Shown piece after piece: positions 26,184-35,673 of a DNA stretch of 64,000 nt. The position numbers and the translations under genes are program-made. The first letter of the stretch is position 1; every line of letters starts with the position of its first letter. Origin of the DNA: Planctomycetota bacterium (GTDB taxonomy: Bacteria > Planctomycetota > UBA1135 > GCA-002686595); NCBI GenBank assembly GCA_029259635.1, contig JAJDEU010000013.1:186001-250000 (forward strand), written 5' to 3'. A model generated the notes under the pieces. It was not told the DNA's origin, made no database searches, and saw only the letters and a list, made by a program, of their open reading frames with translations.

Positions 26184-27449
26184 CTACTGCGCAGCAGCGA
26201 CGCCAGCGACGAGCGACTCCACCAGCCGCTGTACTTTCACCTTCGGAGTCGCGCAGAGTGCGACGCGAACGGCTCCGGGCAGCGGAACGACGAATACGCC
26301 GTCACGACGCATGCTCTCCGCTGTTCGGGCTTCGTCCGGTGTGAAGACGGTGACGAAAAAGCCCCCCTCGTAGCGCGGGTAATGCAGTCCCGCAGGGCGC
26401 GCGTGCTCGTTGAAGACGACCACCCGATCGTCGAGTAGGCGAACCAAGTCCTTGCGTTCATTCTCGCTCGCCGCGCATAGCTCGGGATCGGTGAGAACCT
26501 CCGCAACGGCGAGCATTCCGTGCGTGTTGCAATTGGACCAAGTCCCTCGGCAGGAGTAACCCAGCGCGTTTGCGAGACGACCGCGCTGCTCATCGTCGGG
26601 ATGCAGGGCGAGTAGCGCTCCGATCCTCGCGCCGTATTGCGCGAAGGACTTCGAGGCCGTCCAAGCGATAAAGACGCCGACGGACGCGGAGAGGCGCTCG
26701 ATGTGATTGCGCCAAATCGCTTGACCGGGAGGCGCGAACTTTTCGTAGGCGAAGTCGAGCAAGAAGCTGATCGGTCCAGCCTCGGCAGCTTGCTCGGTGA
26801 TCTCGACCAGCTGCCCCCACTCCGCATCATCGAGCGTATAGCCGGTCGGGTTGTGGCAGGGCGTATTGAGAATGATGAGCGCGCGTCCTTGTTCGCGCAT
26901 CATCTGGTTGAGGCCGTCGGCGTAGGAGCCGAGATCGAATCGCCCTTGCTCGTCGAACATGCGGAAGGTCGAGACGCCGCGACGCGTGTGATTGGCGAGG
27001 ATCGCGTAGGGTCCCCAGTAATAGGAGCTCGTCAGCAGATTCTGCCCGGGCTCCAGGGTGTTCACGATCGCGTGATGCACGGCCCCGGTCCCGCCTGGCG
27101 TTGAGACGCCGATCGTTTGCCTCGCCGTCTCACTGTCGCCGAATAGATCGTGAATGATGGCGCCGACAAAGCTCGGCGGCCCGGAGATTGGCGCGTAGCA
27201 AGAGGCCTGCACGAAGGGGATGCGGCGATAGCCTTCTTGGACCGACGGTAGGACTGCGAGTATGCCGTCCGCGGTGACGAGCGCGCCCAGCGTCGCGTTC
27301 AGGATGTCTTCACCCTTCTGAACGCGGGCATTCGCCTCGGCGTTGAGTGCGAAGATCGGGTCATCGCCGGGCCGCTGGGAGCAGTCCGGAATTAGGGAAG
27401 CGGGCAGGATGGTAGAGGCCAAGGTCTTGGTTGATTTCGAGGGATCCAT
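26184..27449 (-). CDS. Class I/II PLP-dependent aminotransferase (aromatic/tyrosine-type)
   Basis: 421 aa from ATG 27449; the in-frame extension to 27494 is less family-like. It shows a fold-type I aminotransferase: TPGGTGAVHHAIVN (PLP phosphate region), LNTPCHNPTGYTLDD (the N-P-T-G motif), DFAYEKFAPPG, and the PLP lysine in WTASKSFAQYGARIGAL. C-terminal GGFFVTVFTP and VPLPGAVRVALCATP complete the fold. The enzyme exchanges an amino group between an amino acid and 2-oxoglutarate; TyrB/AspC-like use of aspartate or aromatic amino acids is likely. Arg in GAVRVAL is probably the carboxylate-binding residue. No pathway partners lie beside it. Confidence 0.88.
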   Translation of the reverse strand: MDPSKSTKTLASTILPASLIPDCSQRPGDDPIFALNAEANARVQKGEDILNATLGALVTADGILAVLPSVQEGYRRIPFVQASCYAPISGPPSFVGAIIHDLFGDSETARQTIGVSTPGGTGAVHHAIVNTLEPGQNLLTSSYYWGPYAILANHTRRGVSTFRMFDEQGRFDLGSYADGLNQMMREQGRALIILNTPCHNPTGYTLDDAEWGQLVEITEQAAEAGPISFLLDFAYEKFAPPGQAIWRNHIERLSASVGVFIAWTASKSFAQYGARIGALLALHPDDEQRGRLANALGYSCRGTWSNCNTHGMLAVAEVLTDPELCAASENERKDLVRLLDDRVVVFNEHARPAGLHYPRYEGGFFVTVFTPDEARTAESMRRDGVFVVPLPGAVRVALCATPKVKVQRLVESLVAGVAAAQ

Positions 27450-27618
27450 GGGTCCCGACCAAGATAACGCATCGGCCTTCAACTCGCCCCTCAATCCCCC
27501 GTCCGCTTCTGGAATCGTTCAGCGCCCCGTCGAAGGGAGCCGCGAAAGGGAGAGAGAACGCCGTCCACGGGGACGGGCAGATATCCGGCGGTGGTTCGAG
27601 CGGCCACGCCTCGGGCCG

Positions 27619-28821
27619 CTAGTCTCCCCCGCTATCGCCGACACGGCGATCGATCTCCTGTACGTACTCGAGCGCAATGCGCTCCCGCTCGGTCAGCTCG
27701 CGGCCGGCGTAGGTCGCGTTGTCGCGATAGGAGATTCGATGCAAGACGAGAAAGCGGTCGAAGTGCGACGTGGTCTCGAGCTCGCCGAAGACATAGCTCG
27801 ACATGACGCCCGCCACCCAGGCCAGCTCGTCGTCGAGCGGATTGGCGGCGAGCCCAGCGAGAGAGTTCTCCCGCGAGAGCTTGCGGCGCTTGCTCTTTGA
27901 GAGCTTGGCGATGGAGCGCGGAACGTCGCCATCCCGCTCTCTGGACGGATCCGCCTCGATCGCTCGGTCCAACAGCTCTCGAGCGTCGTAATCCGCGGTA
28001 GAACGCCAGGCGAAGAGGTCCTTGGCCTGGTTGCGAAGCCGCTCGGTAAAGAGCACCGAACGCATTCTCAGCTCACTCGTCTTATTCAGCTCGTAGATCG
28101 AAGCCTGCTTCGCTTCGCGAATCTTCCGATCGCCGATATCGAACATCGCCAAGAAGTTGGCGACATCCTCGCCACTGACCGTCGAGTTTTGGGGAGACTC
28201 CAGCGGCTCTCGCAGACTCTCCAAATCGCTGCGTATCGACCGCAACGTGGCGGCCGAGAGATCGATTCTCCGCGTGATATTCGAAACCTGTTTCTGGTCG
28301 AGAATGACATAGCCGCTGGCCGCGCCTCCGAGGACGGCTAGCCCGCGCCGAATCTCGTCGGCTTCGCGTCTCCAACCGGAGAGCAAGTGACGGCGAACTC
28401 GAAAGCGCGAATCGAGGAACATGCGCGCGAAGGCCCGGCCGATGCGCGTCGGGCGGTTGGCCACCACGCTGGGATCCAGTTCGTAGCGCGCGTAGACCTC
28501 GTGCAGGCGCTCCAACGTCGGATCCTCAACCGAGTCTAGAAGTTCGAAGAAGCCCCGGTCTCGATAGAAACCCTCGGTCACGTCCGCCAAGACACCGACA
28601 TCTCGCGCAAGGGTCTCCAACTCCAGTATGAAGGCTTCCTCGGCTTCCGTCGGCGTGCGCATCTGCTGAAGCAAGTCGCCGAGATCGATCTCAATTCCGA
28701 AGCCGCGATGGCCGTCGGGGGCCTTGGCATCGCCACTCTGCGACGGAACCGCCGCAACCGCGACCGAGAGCAGAATCGCGGCAAGTGTCACCAGCGAGCG
28801 AAAGAAGCTTGGAGTCCTCAT
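27619..28821 (-). CDS. Secreted protein of unknown function
   Basis: 400 aa from ATG 28821 with a clear signal peptide (SLVTLAAILLSVAVAAVPSQSG). The mature protein is almost all helical and charged; an ELETLARDVGVLADVTEG region and two long helices (VSNITRRIDLSAATLRSIRSDLES; SELRMRSVLFTERLRNQAKDLF) suggest a coiled bundle. Near the C-terminus LLDRAIEADPSRERDG and ENSLAGLAANPLDDELAWVAGVMSSYVFGELETTSHFDRFL look like a TPR-type tail. No known domain is recognised. It lies 169 bp before the aminotransferase on the same strand. Confidence 0.7.
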   Translation of the reverse strand: MRTPSFFRSLVTLAAILLSVAVAAVPSQSGDAKAPDGHRGFGIEIDLGDLLQQMRTPTEAEEAFILELETLARDVGVLADVTEGFYRDRGFFELLDSVEDPTLERLHEVYARYELDPSVVANRPTRIGRAFARMFLDSRFRVRRHLLSGWRREADEIRRGLAVLGGAASGYVILDQKQVSNITRRIDLSAATLRSIRSDLESLREPLESPQNSTVSGEDVANFLAMFDIGDRKIREAKQASIYELNKTSELRMRSVLFTERLRNQAKDLFAWRSTADYDARELLDRAIEADPSRERDGDVPRSIAKLSKSKRRKLSRENSLAGLAANPLDDELAWVAGVMSSYVFGELETTSHFDRFLVLHRISYRDNATYAGRELTERERIALEYVQEIDRRVGDSGGD

Positions 28822-29060
28822 TGAGTTCCGGGCGCGACCGAACAGGTTTTAGGTTCGCACTCGCAAGTCATGGTACTAGCTGCCGGGCGCAAAAAGTTTC
28901 ACGCGCTTCCGCTAGCCGCCCCGGGTGAGGCTCGTGAATGCCGCCCTAGCCATGGCGTTAGCACGTCGTCGTACAGCGAAAGCACCCGGGTGCGGATCCC
29001 CTCTGAAGGACACCGCGCCTGGAGCGGATGACTGCGCCCCGGTCTGCTCGTAGAAGTTCG

Positions 29061-30008
29061 CTAGGCGAAAGGCCCTGCGACATCTCCATCCGGGTCAGGC
29101 GGAGGCATGCGCTCGGTCGGTTTCAGCGGGATGAAGCGGGTCGAGTCGAGGGAGTCCTCCGATCTCGGCGCGTTCTCCGGCTTCGAGGGCTGGCTCTGAA
29201 GCTCACGCCGGGCGAGAAAGGACAATCGCAGCAGCGTCGTGAAGTCGACACCACTCGCCGCCGCCAGCTCGAGACCAGCAGCCTGGCTCAACTCCTCCAA
29301 GGTCGTCACTCCCGCTTGTTCCAGCCGAGCGCAAGCCTCGCGGTCGAGGCCATCCACCGCGCCGGGCTCGAGACGATTCCTTCGAGTCTGTGCAGCCCGC
29401 TCCCACTCGGGGTTCGGCGGCTCGGGACTGACGGGCAGCTTGAGTGTCGCCGTCTCCGGCGCGGCCGGATGTGGAATGAGCATTTCACGAGCGGGTAGCT
29501 CCAACTCGGAGCCTTCGATGCAGTGAGCGCCGTGGGCAATCGCCGATTCATTCACCGATTCCAACTCACCGACTTCGGAGTTTCTCTGTTGCTCGGTCGC
29601 CAGCGAGCCCCGATGACCCAATCGCGCAACAGCGAAGGGTCGGCGGACCCGGCTCTCCGGCGATGCCGCTACAGCCGGATGATGGGTCTTGCTTTTCTCC
29701 GGCGCCGCAGACCGCTTGGGAATTTCTGGCGCGGTCGTCGTTCGAGCCTTTTCTGTCGCAGCCGAATCTTGTTCGAGCGTGCCGTCCGTCGTGACGGGAT
29801 CGAGATCCAGTCCGAGTCGTTCGCGCAAGAGGCTGGCTTCACGCTTAAAACGAACGGCTCGCCCCTTGTCGGCATCGAGCACAACCTCCAACTCGATGAG
29901 ATCGACGGCCTGAATTTCGCGCAGGGTATCCCAGCCCGCAGAACGCAATCGCTGAAGCGTCTCGGGCCCGTCCGCGTGCAGGTTGCAAAGAAGAGCGAGT
30001 GTATCCAT
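29061..30008 (-). CDS. Protein with two helix-hairpin-helix-like segments, coupled to ParA
   Basis: 315 aa from ATG 30008, which shares a base with the ParA stop (TGATG), so translation is coupled. The N-terminus (GPETLQRLRSAGWDTLREI, then AVDLIELEVVLDADKGRAV) and the C-terminal part (LDREACARLEQAGVTTLEEL, then SQAAGLELAAASGVDFTTLLRL) both look like HhH modules of the DUF4332 or RuvA type, which bind DNA or proteins. Between them is a low-complexity linker at about 75-215. It could be the DNA- or cargo-binding partner of the adjacent ParA, but it does not resemble ParB. Confidence 0.65.
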   Translation of the reverse strand: MDTLALLCNLHADGPETLQRLRSAGWDTLREIQAVDLIELEVVLDADKGRAVRFKREASLLRERLGLDLDPVTTDGTLEQDSAATEKARTTTAPEIPKRSAAPEKSKTHHPAVAASPESRVRRPFAVARLGHRGSLATEQQRNSEVGELESVNESAIAHGAHCIEGSELELPAREMLIPHPAAPETATLKLPVSPEPPNPEWERAAQTRRNRLEPGAVDGLDREACARLEQAGVTTLEELSQAAGLELAAASGVDFTTLLRLSFLARRELQSQPSKPENAPRSEDSLDSTRFIPLKPTERMPPPDPDGDVAGPFA

Positions 30009-30820
30009 CAGACTATTTCGGGTTGGGGCCAGGAGAGAGGAGTGGCCCTCCCCTCGCTTTCGCGTTGGTCGTTCAGGTCCGAGAACTCAGCGGCGAGCGC
30101 TGCAAATTGTCGGGAGACGAGAGCCGTCGGAGCCAGCGCATCGACCGGCATTCCATAGGCCGTCGCTTCACGAGCGACATCGGAGACGTGGATGACCGTA
30201 TCGAACATGGCATCTCCGAATCGTGCGTGCATGCCGATCAGGATCTCACGTGCGAGCGCTCGCGTGGGATCGAAGAGCGTCGCTAAAACGCACAGGTCGA
30301 TCTCGCGCTCGCATTCACGGGCCAAGTCGATGAAGAGCTTTTGCGCGCGAACCGCGCCTTGGAGGGCGAAGGCGCCCGTTTCGACAACCAGGACGACCAG
30401 GGAGGCGGCCCGGATGGCGTTCGCCGCGAGCAAGCCGTCGGCGCGGGTCGGACAGTCGAGAATCACCCAATCAAAGAGACCCTCGACTTCTTCGAGAGCT
30501 TTTTCGAGGACGCGCTCGGGTCCGAGCATTCGCGCGGCAACTTCCTCAAACTCGCCGACTCGGAGGCTGCCGGGAACGAGCTGAAATCCGTAGGGCAGCT
30601 TGCGAGCGACGCGTGTGATCGGAACGTCCCGCGAGAGCACGTCGGCGATCGAGGAGCCGTCGAAGTCGGCCTGGCCCAATCCCAGCGAGGCGTGAGCCTG
30701 TGGATCCAAATCAATCAGCAGCACACGCTCGCCCCGAGCGGCTAGAGCGCTAGCCAGATTGATCGCAACGGTTGTCTTGCCACAACCGCCTTTTTGGTTA
30801 GCGAGCGCGAGGGTCTGCAT
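30008..30820 (-). CDS. ParA-family (Walker-type) partitioning ATPase
   Basis: 270 aa from ATG 30820. The deviant Walker A KGGCGKTT with both Lys10 and Lys15 is at the N-terminus, LLIDLDPQAHASLGLGQ is the A' motif and FDWVILDCPTRADGLLAAN is Walker B. The length (no N-terminal HTH) is of the chromosomal Soj or small-cargo type. ParA dimers on DNA position DNA or protein cargo. The next gene is not ParB but the HhH protein, so a non-chromosomal or non-canonical role (cargo such as a chemosensory or storage complex) is possible. Confidence 0.92.
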   Translation of the reverse strand: MQTLALANQKGGCGKTTVAINLASALAARGERVLLIDLDPQAHASLGLGQADFDGSSIADVLSRDVPITRVARKLPYGFQLVPGSLRVGEFEEVAARMLGPERVLEKALEEVEGLFDWVILDCPTRADGLLAANAIRAASLVVLVVETGAFALQGAVRAQKLFIDLARECEREIDLCVLATLFDPTRALAREILIGMHARFGDAMFDTVIHVSDVAREATAYGMPVDALAPTALVSRQFAALAAEFSDLNDQRESEGRATPLSWPQPEIV

Positions 30821-31100
30821 CGTTGTCCCTTATCGCAGTTGCGAAGAGGCGAAGCAACACAGAAGAACGCCGAAGAGCCAAGCAGAGAAGGCTTTGGAAG
30901 CTTCGTGGAAAACTCGCGAGCGGTCGCGCTTGGAGCGAAACCAAAAGGCATCGACCGCGCGCACTCAAAAATTGGAGCCGATGCAAAATCTCACGTGCGG
31001 CCCGCGCGCGAAGCTCGAATTCTTCCGTCGAATCGCAGCTGGCCGAAGGCAAAAAGACGCGCGCGAGGAGACGGCCGCGCGCGGCCCGTCACCAAGGCTC

Positions 31101-31982
31101 TTAGCGCAGCGCTTTGCGCGCCTTCTCGTAGAAGGCTCGCGAGGTCCGCGCTTTGTCGATGGGACCCCACTCCGAGACGGTGCGGATCGCGACCCCTGCC
31201 GGGCTCTGCGGTCGGGTCAAGCTGACGGGACGCCGCTCGTGCACGCTCTGCAGAACCGCATCGTCGCTGGGCACCCATCCGATGTACTCCGGGCTGTGCC
31301 CCAAGAATCGCTCGGACGCCCCTCGAAACCGATCCCAGCCGGCGTTCGCCTGAGCTTCCGTCGGACAGCGATTCACCACCAAGCCCGTGACGACATGCGG
31401 ATTGACCATGGTCGCGCGCTTGTAGAGCGCATAACTATCCGAGAGTGCCGTCACTTCGGGATTCGTCACGATCAAGAGCGTGCTGGTCGCCGCCAGGTGC
31501 GCCACGGTCCCGTACCCGAGGCCGGCACCGTGATCGATGATGACCAGGTCGAACTCCTGCTCGAGCGGGCGCAGCGCCCGAAACAAGCGGTCGAGCTCCC
31601 GGCGGGTCGGATTCGCGAGGGCGTGTCGCCCGACACCCCCCGAGAGCAGCATGAGGCCCTCAGGTCCCTCGATCAGCGCATCCGCGGCTTCCACGTCCCC
31701 GCTGATCACATGCCCCATGTCGAAACGCGGAGCGAGGCCGAGCAAGAGGTGAGCATTCGCCAGTCCGGCGTCGAAGTCGACCAGCAAGACCTTCTCGCCG
31801 CGGCTAGCTCGCAGCGAAGCGAGGTTGGTGGCCACGACACTCTTGCCCGTTCCACCTTTCCCGCTCGCAATACACAAGACACGGGCGCCCAGCGAGTGGT
31901 CGCTCTCTAGCGGACGGTCGCCACCAAAGAGCCGGCGAATGGCGCCGAACCGCGGTTTGTCGTAGCGAGCTTTGTCGATCAT
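31101..31982 (-). CDS. MinD/FlhG-family ATPase
   Basis: 293 aa from ATG 31982; a TTG at 31997 is possible. A basic N-terminal segment (RYDKPRFGAIRRLFGG) precedes the deviant Walker A SGKGGTGKS (Lys42/Lys47), then VLLVDFDAGLANAHLLLGL and DLVIIDHGAGLG (Walker B). The A-x-AHLLLGLAPRF segment and NPEVTALSDSYALYK are typical of FlhG/MinD-like proteins that control flagellar number or site. No flhF or fliA neighbour is present, but the Maf/DUF115 gene at 58 kb supports a flagellum. The C-terminal membrane-targeting helix is not obvious. It is separated by 280 bp from the ParA gene. Confidence 0.85.
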   Translation of the reverse strand: MIDKARYDKPRFGAIRRLFGGDRPLESDHSLGARVLCIASGKGGTGKSVVATNLASLRASRGEKVLLVDFDAGLANAHLLLGLAPRFDMGHVISGDVEAADALIEGPEGLMLLSGGVGRHALANPTRRELDRLFRALRPLEQEFDLVIIDHGAGLGYGTVAHLAATSTLLIVTNPEVTALSDSYALYKRATMVNPHVVTGLVVNRCPTEAQANAGWDRFRGASERFLGHSPEYIGWVPSDDAVLQSVHERRPVSLTRPQSPAGVAIRTVSEWGPIDKARTSRAFYEKARKALR

Positions 31983-32166
31983 CGAAGGCGTAGGCAAGGG
32001 CCGAGTATCATCGCCCGAGACCGGAATCCGTCAACCGATTTGGGCCAGAGATTGCTCGCTTCGCAAGAAACTTCTAAGTGCATTTCGAGTTGTCTCGACT
32101 TGCGTCGATCGCGCCGGAGTCGAATGGGGCAATTCCTTGCAAGGATGCGCCAGAAGAGACTTGACT

Positions 32167-33663
32167 TCAATTCGACTGCCGTCGCTCACCGAGACGATGC
32201 AGCTTGATGAGATTCGTTGTTCGAGTTTGTCCAGGAGGCACTCCGGCGACGAAAACGATCTCGTCGCCCACCTCCGCCAACCCCCGGTCTAGTAGGAATT
32301 TACAAGCCTTCTCGAGCATGGGGTCCAGCTCCCGAACGCGCGGTAGCTGAAAGGGCAAAACATGCGCCAGCACGGTCATGGATCGCAGCGTTCGAATATG
32401 CGGAGTCAGCGCGATAACCTCCGCTTCCGGGCGGTATCGCGAGATTTGGCGAACGGTGTTGCCCGTCTCGGTGAAGCAGACAATCTTGGTGAGCCCGATC
32501 GCTTCCGCGACGCGCACACCCGCCAGGGCAATCGCATTCGAGAAGGTGGGTTCCGCATCCCGGAAGGTGATTTCGGGGCGTTTTCGAAACTCGGAGCTCA
32601 GCTCCACCGAGAGCGCGACGCGATGCATGACCCGAACGGCATCGACCGGGAAGAGACCGACCGCCGTCTCAGCGGAGAGCATGACCGCATCCGTTCCATC
32701 CAGAATGGCGTTGGCGACATCGGCGACTTCGGCTCGCGTGGGCCGGGCCGAAACCACCATGGACTCCAGCATTTCTGTCGCCGTGATCGAAAAGACACCG
32801 GCCTTAAGAGCTCGGTGAATCAGGGTTTTTTGGACGACAGGAAGCCGCTCGAGCTCGACCTCGACGCCGAGGTCCCCGCGCGCGACCATAATTCCGTCGG
32901 CCTCCTGCAGGATTCCGTCGATGCTCTCCAGCGCTGCGAGCCGCTCGATCTTCGCCACGAGCTTCATCTCAGGCGCAATTTCCCGCACCGTTCGCACATC
33001 CTCCGCGGACCCGACAAAGCTGATCCCCAGCATGTCGAGCTCCAGCTCGCGCGCAAAGGCGATGTCCTCGAGGTCCTTCTTCGTCGGCAGGTCGATCTTC
33101 AGCTCGCTGTCGGGCAGGTGAACACCCTTCTTATCGCCGATATTCCCGCCCCGCCGAACCGCCGCGATGAGCCCCTCTTTGCCGTAGGCCTCGACCATCA
33201 GCTCCACCACCCCGTCGGCGAGGTAGATCCGGTGCCCCGGCTTCACGGCCTCCAAGAAGCCCTCGACATTGATGTAGATCTCCCCGCGCGCGGCGAGCTG
33301 GCCTCCTTCGAGCAATCGAAAGCGCTCTCCGGCAGTCACCGCGAGCTTGCCCCCGGTGAATAAGCCGAGCCGCATCTTCGGCCCCTGAATGTCGCCGAGG
33401 ATCGCCACTGGCTCCTTGGCCTTTTTCGCCGCCGCCCGAATCAGCTCGACGCGACGGCGGTGCTCGGAGTGCTCGCCGTGGCTGAAGTTGATCCGTGCTA
33501 CGGACATGCCGGCCAGGATGAGCTCCTCGAGACGGTCTTCCGAGGCCGGTCCGATCGTCGCCACGATCTTGGTCTTGGCGTTCTTTCGACGCGCGCCTCT
33601 TTGCTCCGCGTCGAGGGAATCCCCGGTGAGCTCGATCTGCCCCTTCGTATCGGTTTCGGACAT
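32167..33663 (-). CDS. pyk: Pyruvate kinase
   Basis: 498 aa from ATG 33663, the family start; a longer frame to 33816 is basic and not conserved. Motifs are complete: KIVATIGPASED, ARINFSHGEHSEH, DIQGPKMRLG, MVARGDLGVEVELERLPVVQK, TATEMLESM (TATQ in many enzymes, T-A-T-E here) and DGTDAVMLSAETAVG. The C-terminal domain is present. The enzyme converts phosphoenolpyruvate and ADP to pyruvate and ATP. The central loop has one Lys/Glu pair KIERLAALESIDGIL for metal and phosphate binding. It stands alone, with the HDOD gene upstream. Confidence 0.97.
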   Translation of the reverse strand: MSETDTKGQIELTGDSLDAEQRGARRKNAKTKIVATIGPASEDRLEELILAGMSVARINFSHGEHSEHRRRVELIRAAAKKAKEPVAILGDIQGPKMRLGLFTGGKLAVTAGERFRLLEGGQLAARGEIYINVEGFLEAVKPGHRIYLADGVVELMVEAYGKEGLIAAVRRGGNIGDKKGVHLPDSELKIDLPTKKDLEDIAFARELELDMLGISFVGSAEDVRTVREIAPEMKLVAKIERLAALESIDGILQEADGIMVARGDLGVEVELERLPVVQKTLIHRALKAGVFSITATEMLESMVVSARPTRAEVADVANAILDGTDAVMLSAETAVGLFPVDAVRVMHRVALSVELSSEFRKRPEITFRDAEPTFSNAIALAGVRVAEAIGLTKIVCFTETGNTVRQISRYRPEAEVIALTPHIRTLRSMTVLAHVLPFQLPRVRELDPMLEKACKFLLDRGLAEVGDEIVFVAGVPPGQTRTTNLIKLHRLGERRQSN

Positions 33664-33853
33664 GGTTGCGGTTCCATCGCGCGTCGCGCGAGTGGACTGA
33701 GTTAGGAATGCGAGGGCGGTTCGTCCGGCTTGCTGGCGCGAGGACGGTGGCGGGTAAGCCTGCAAGCTAGCTCGTTTGGATGCCCGAGGCACGCCCCTTG
33801 CCCGCAAAGCCCTCAAGCTTCAGACGAAGCTTCGAGGTGGCGCCGGACGCTCG

Positions 33854-35038
33854 CTAATCCAAAAACGGCAGGAGCGCCTGCTCGACCGACTCCGCCCAGG
33901 CCAGCGCGGAGAGGTAAATCGCTTGGATATCGAAGGGTTCGACTCCGGCCACCCGGACCTGGTCCCAGTCAGCTGCTTCGAAGGCCAAAACGCAAGCCAA
34001 CAGCTCGCCTTCGGCACCCTTTTGGGAGAGCAGAGCGAATCGAACGTCTTGAAGTAGTGGCAGATCCTCCACGATGCGCGGGAGCGAGCACTCGAGCATG
34101 GATCCGAGAGTGGAGATCAGGCCGGTCGTAAAAGCAGGTGAATCGAGGCCGCTTTCGAGCCGGGCGCTCAGTAGCTCGCACATTCGCGCGCGGAAGAGTG
34201 CGCTGACGGAGAGATCGCGCGGGCGATCCTTCATGCCGCAGAGAATGAAAGCGAGTACGAGATTGCGAAGTACGGAAGGATGAGGCGTGGACTCGCCGTC
34301 CGCGGCATCCACAAGCCCGAGCCGCAAGAGCTCCTGGCACCACTCGCGCAGCTTTGGAATTCGGTCGAGCGCTTCCTCGGGGGAGCGCGATTCTTGGAGC
34401 CAAGCCGAGAGTCCTTCGACGACATCTTGACGGCCCTGCTTCATCTTGCGCCCGCGAATCACGCTCGGTCGCGAGAGAAAGTAGCCCTGATAGAGGTCGA
34501 AGCCGAGAGCTCGGCAGCGCTCGAAATCCTCCAAGCTGCGAACCTGTTCGGCGATCAGCACCAACTCGCGCGTGCGGAGCTCGGCAACCTGCGCTTCGAC
34601 GGCCTCCCAGCCGAGCTCCACGATGTCGAGTTTAACGATCGAGGCGAAGTCGAGCATCTTGGCCGAGCGCTCATCCAACACGAAGTCGTCCAGAGCGATC
34701 GTGAAGCCCTTCGCCTGTAGGGAACGCAAGCCTTCCAACACCTCCTCATCGGGCTCCACGTGTTCGAGCACTTCGAGCACGACGCCTTCCGTCGGAACCG
34801 GCAACTCGAAATCGCCGACGATGAATCCACGCGTCAGGTTGATAAAGGCACGACGCGTGCCCACCACCTCCTGGATGCCGATGGTGTGGAAGGCATTGAG
34901 AATGACGCGCGACGTTGCTGCGTCACCATCGTCGAACTCTGCTGAACCCTGGAAGCTCTTTCGAAAGAGGAGCTCGTACCCATAGACGTCGAGCGTCCGA
35001 TCGTAGATGGGTTGGCGGCCGACGAGAGCTTCAGACAT
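33854..35038 (-). CDS. EAL/HDOD (YuxH-type) signalling protein
   Basis: 394 aa from ATG 35038 (MSEALVGRQPIYDRTLDVYGYELLFR is the family N-terminus; shown here only in part: VGRQPIYDRTLDVYGYEL). A degenerate EAL domain fills residues about 1-200. The E-x-L motif itself is YGYELLFRKS; the later metal-binding residues are mostly changed (VLDERSAKMLDFASIVKLDI, LIAEQVRSLEDFERCRALGF), so c-di-GMP hydrolysis is doubtful. The C-terminal half is an HDOD-type helical domain, which may bind nucleotides or partners. It follows the JAMM gene on the same strand. Confidence 0.85.
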   Translation of the reverse strand: MSEALVGRQPIYDRTLDVYGYELLFRKSFQGSAEFDDGDAATSRVILNAFHTIGIQEVVGTRRAFINLTRGFIVGDFELPVPTEGVVLEVLEHVEPDEEVLEGLRSLQAKGFTIALDDFVLDERSAKMLDFASIVKLDIVELGWEAVEAQVAELRTRELVLIAEQVRSLEDFERCRALGFDLYQGYFLSRPSVIRGRKMKQGRQDVVEGLSAWLQESRSPEEALDRIPKLREWCQELLRLGLVDAADGESTPHPSVLRNLVLAFILCGMKDRPRDLSVSALFRARMCELLSARLESGLDSPAFTTGLISTLGSMLECSLPRIVEDLPLLQDVRFALLSQKGAEGELLACVLAFEAADWDQVRVAGVEPFDIQAIYLSALAWAESVEQALLPFLD

Positions 35039-35107
35039 AGGCAGTTGGAGTTGGAGCGATGGAGGCGATCTGCCCCGGGGGCTCATCGACTGCTCACCTC
35101 TGGCGAG

Positions 35108-35602
35108 TCAATCCGAACTGGAAAGCCCCGGTTCAGAATCTTCCCCTCGAAGATTCTCGTCGAGGTCATCCGGGCTGTGCACGGTACTCCAATGTCCCGC
35201 TTGGTACCGATGCCACGCAAGGCGTGCTCTCCGACCGGGCTCCACGGCCACGATCACCTGATCCCATGCGCCGAGCGAAGCCCTTCGGTCGAGTGCCGAC
35301 AGTTCGGTAGATCCATCGGGATGGCTATGCCAGATGGCGAGAATCTCGTGCCCCTTGGAGCGCGCTTCGAGATCGAATCGAACCAGGTCTCCGGGATCGA
35401 GCTCGAACCGACGCGGGTTCGTCGCCATATTCCGACCGAGAGCGACCCGTAGCACCTTCGTGTGCCCCGCACCCCGCTGCCCGATCACCACTCCGCAAGC
35501 CTCCGAAGGGTAGGCCCCCGCAGCCTGTCGGCGGAGGTCATCCGCCGCTTCCCCACTCCACAGGACAATGTGCGTGGAAGTCGATCGGAGAGCTGCGCTC
35601 AA
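35108..35602 (-). CDS. JAMM/Mov34 metalloprotease (MPN domain)
   Basis: 164 aa. The only in-frame start after the upstream stop is a TTG at 35602. A single JAMM domain: Glu34 in YPSEACGVVIG, then H92-x-H94-P with Ser102 and Asp105 in WHSHPDGSTELSALD, the full E-x-n-H-x-H-P-x6-S-x-x-D zinc set. Bacterial JAMM proteins of this size cleave small C-terminal adducts or ubiquitin-like sulfur carriers (Mec, RadC relatives). It is placed 71 bp downstream of the selenoprotein gene on the same strand, which makes an operon likely. No CysO- or MoaD-like partner is in the window. Confidence 0.9.
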   Translation of the reverse strand: MSAALRSTSTHIVLWSGEAADDLRRQAAGAYPSEACGVVIGQRGAGHTKVLRVALGRNMATNPRRFELDPGDLVRFDLEARSKGHEILAIWHSHPDGSTELSALDRRASLGAWDQVIVAVEPGRRARLAWHRYQAGHWSTVHSPDDLDENLRGEDSEPGLSSSD

Positions 35603-35673
35603 CTGAGGTTTTGCATCGTTGGTTAGGAGTCAACCCGCTCCAAACTGGGGCCGAATCGGAGCGAAGGTCCCCG

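Noticed and set aside
31071..31092. Terminator after the MinD/FlhG-like gene
   Set aside because: There is a GC-rich near-palindrome (GACGG-CCGCG and CGCGG-C-CCGTC) but with a bulge and no T-run; too weak to call.
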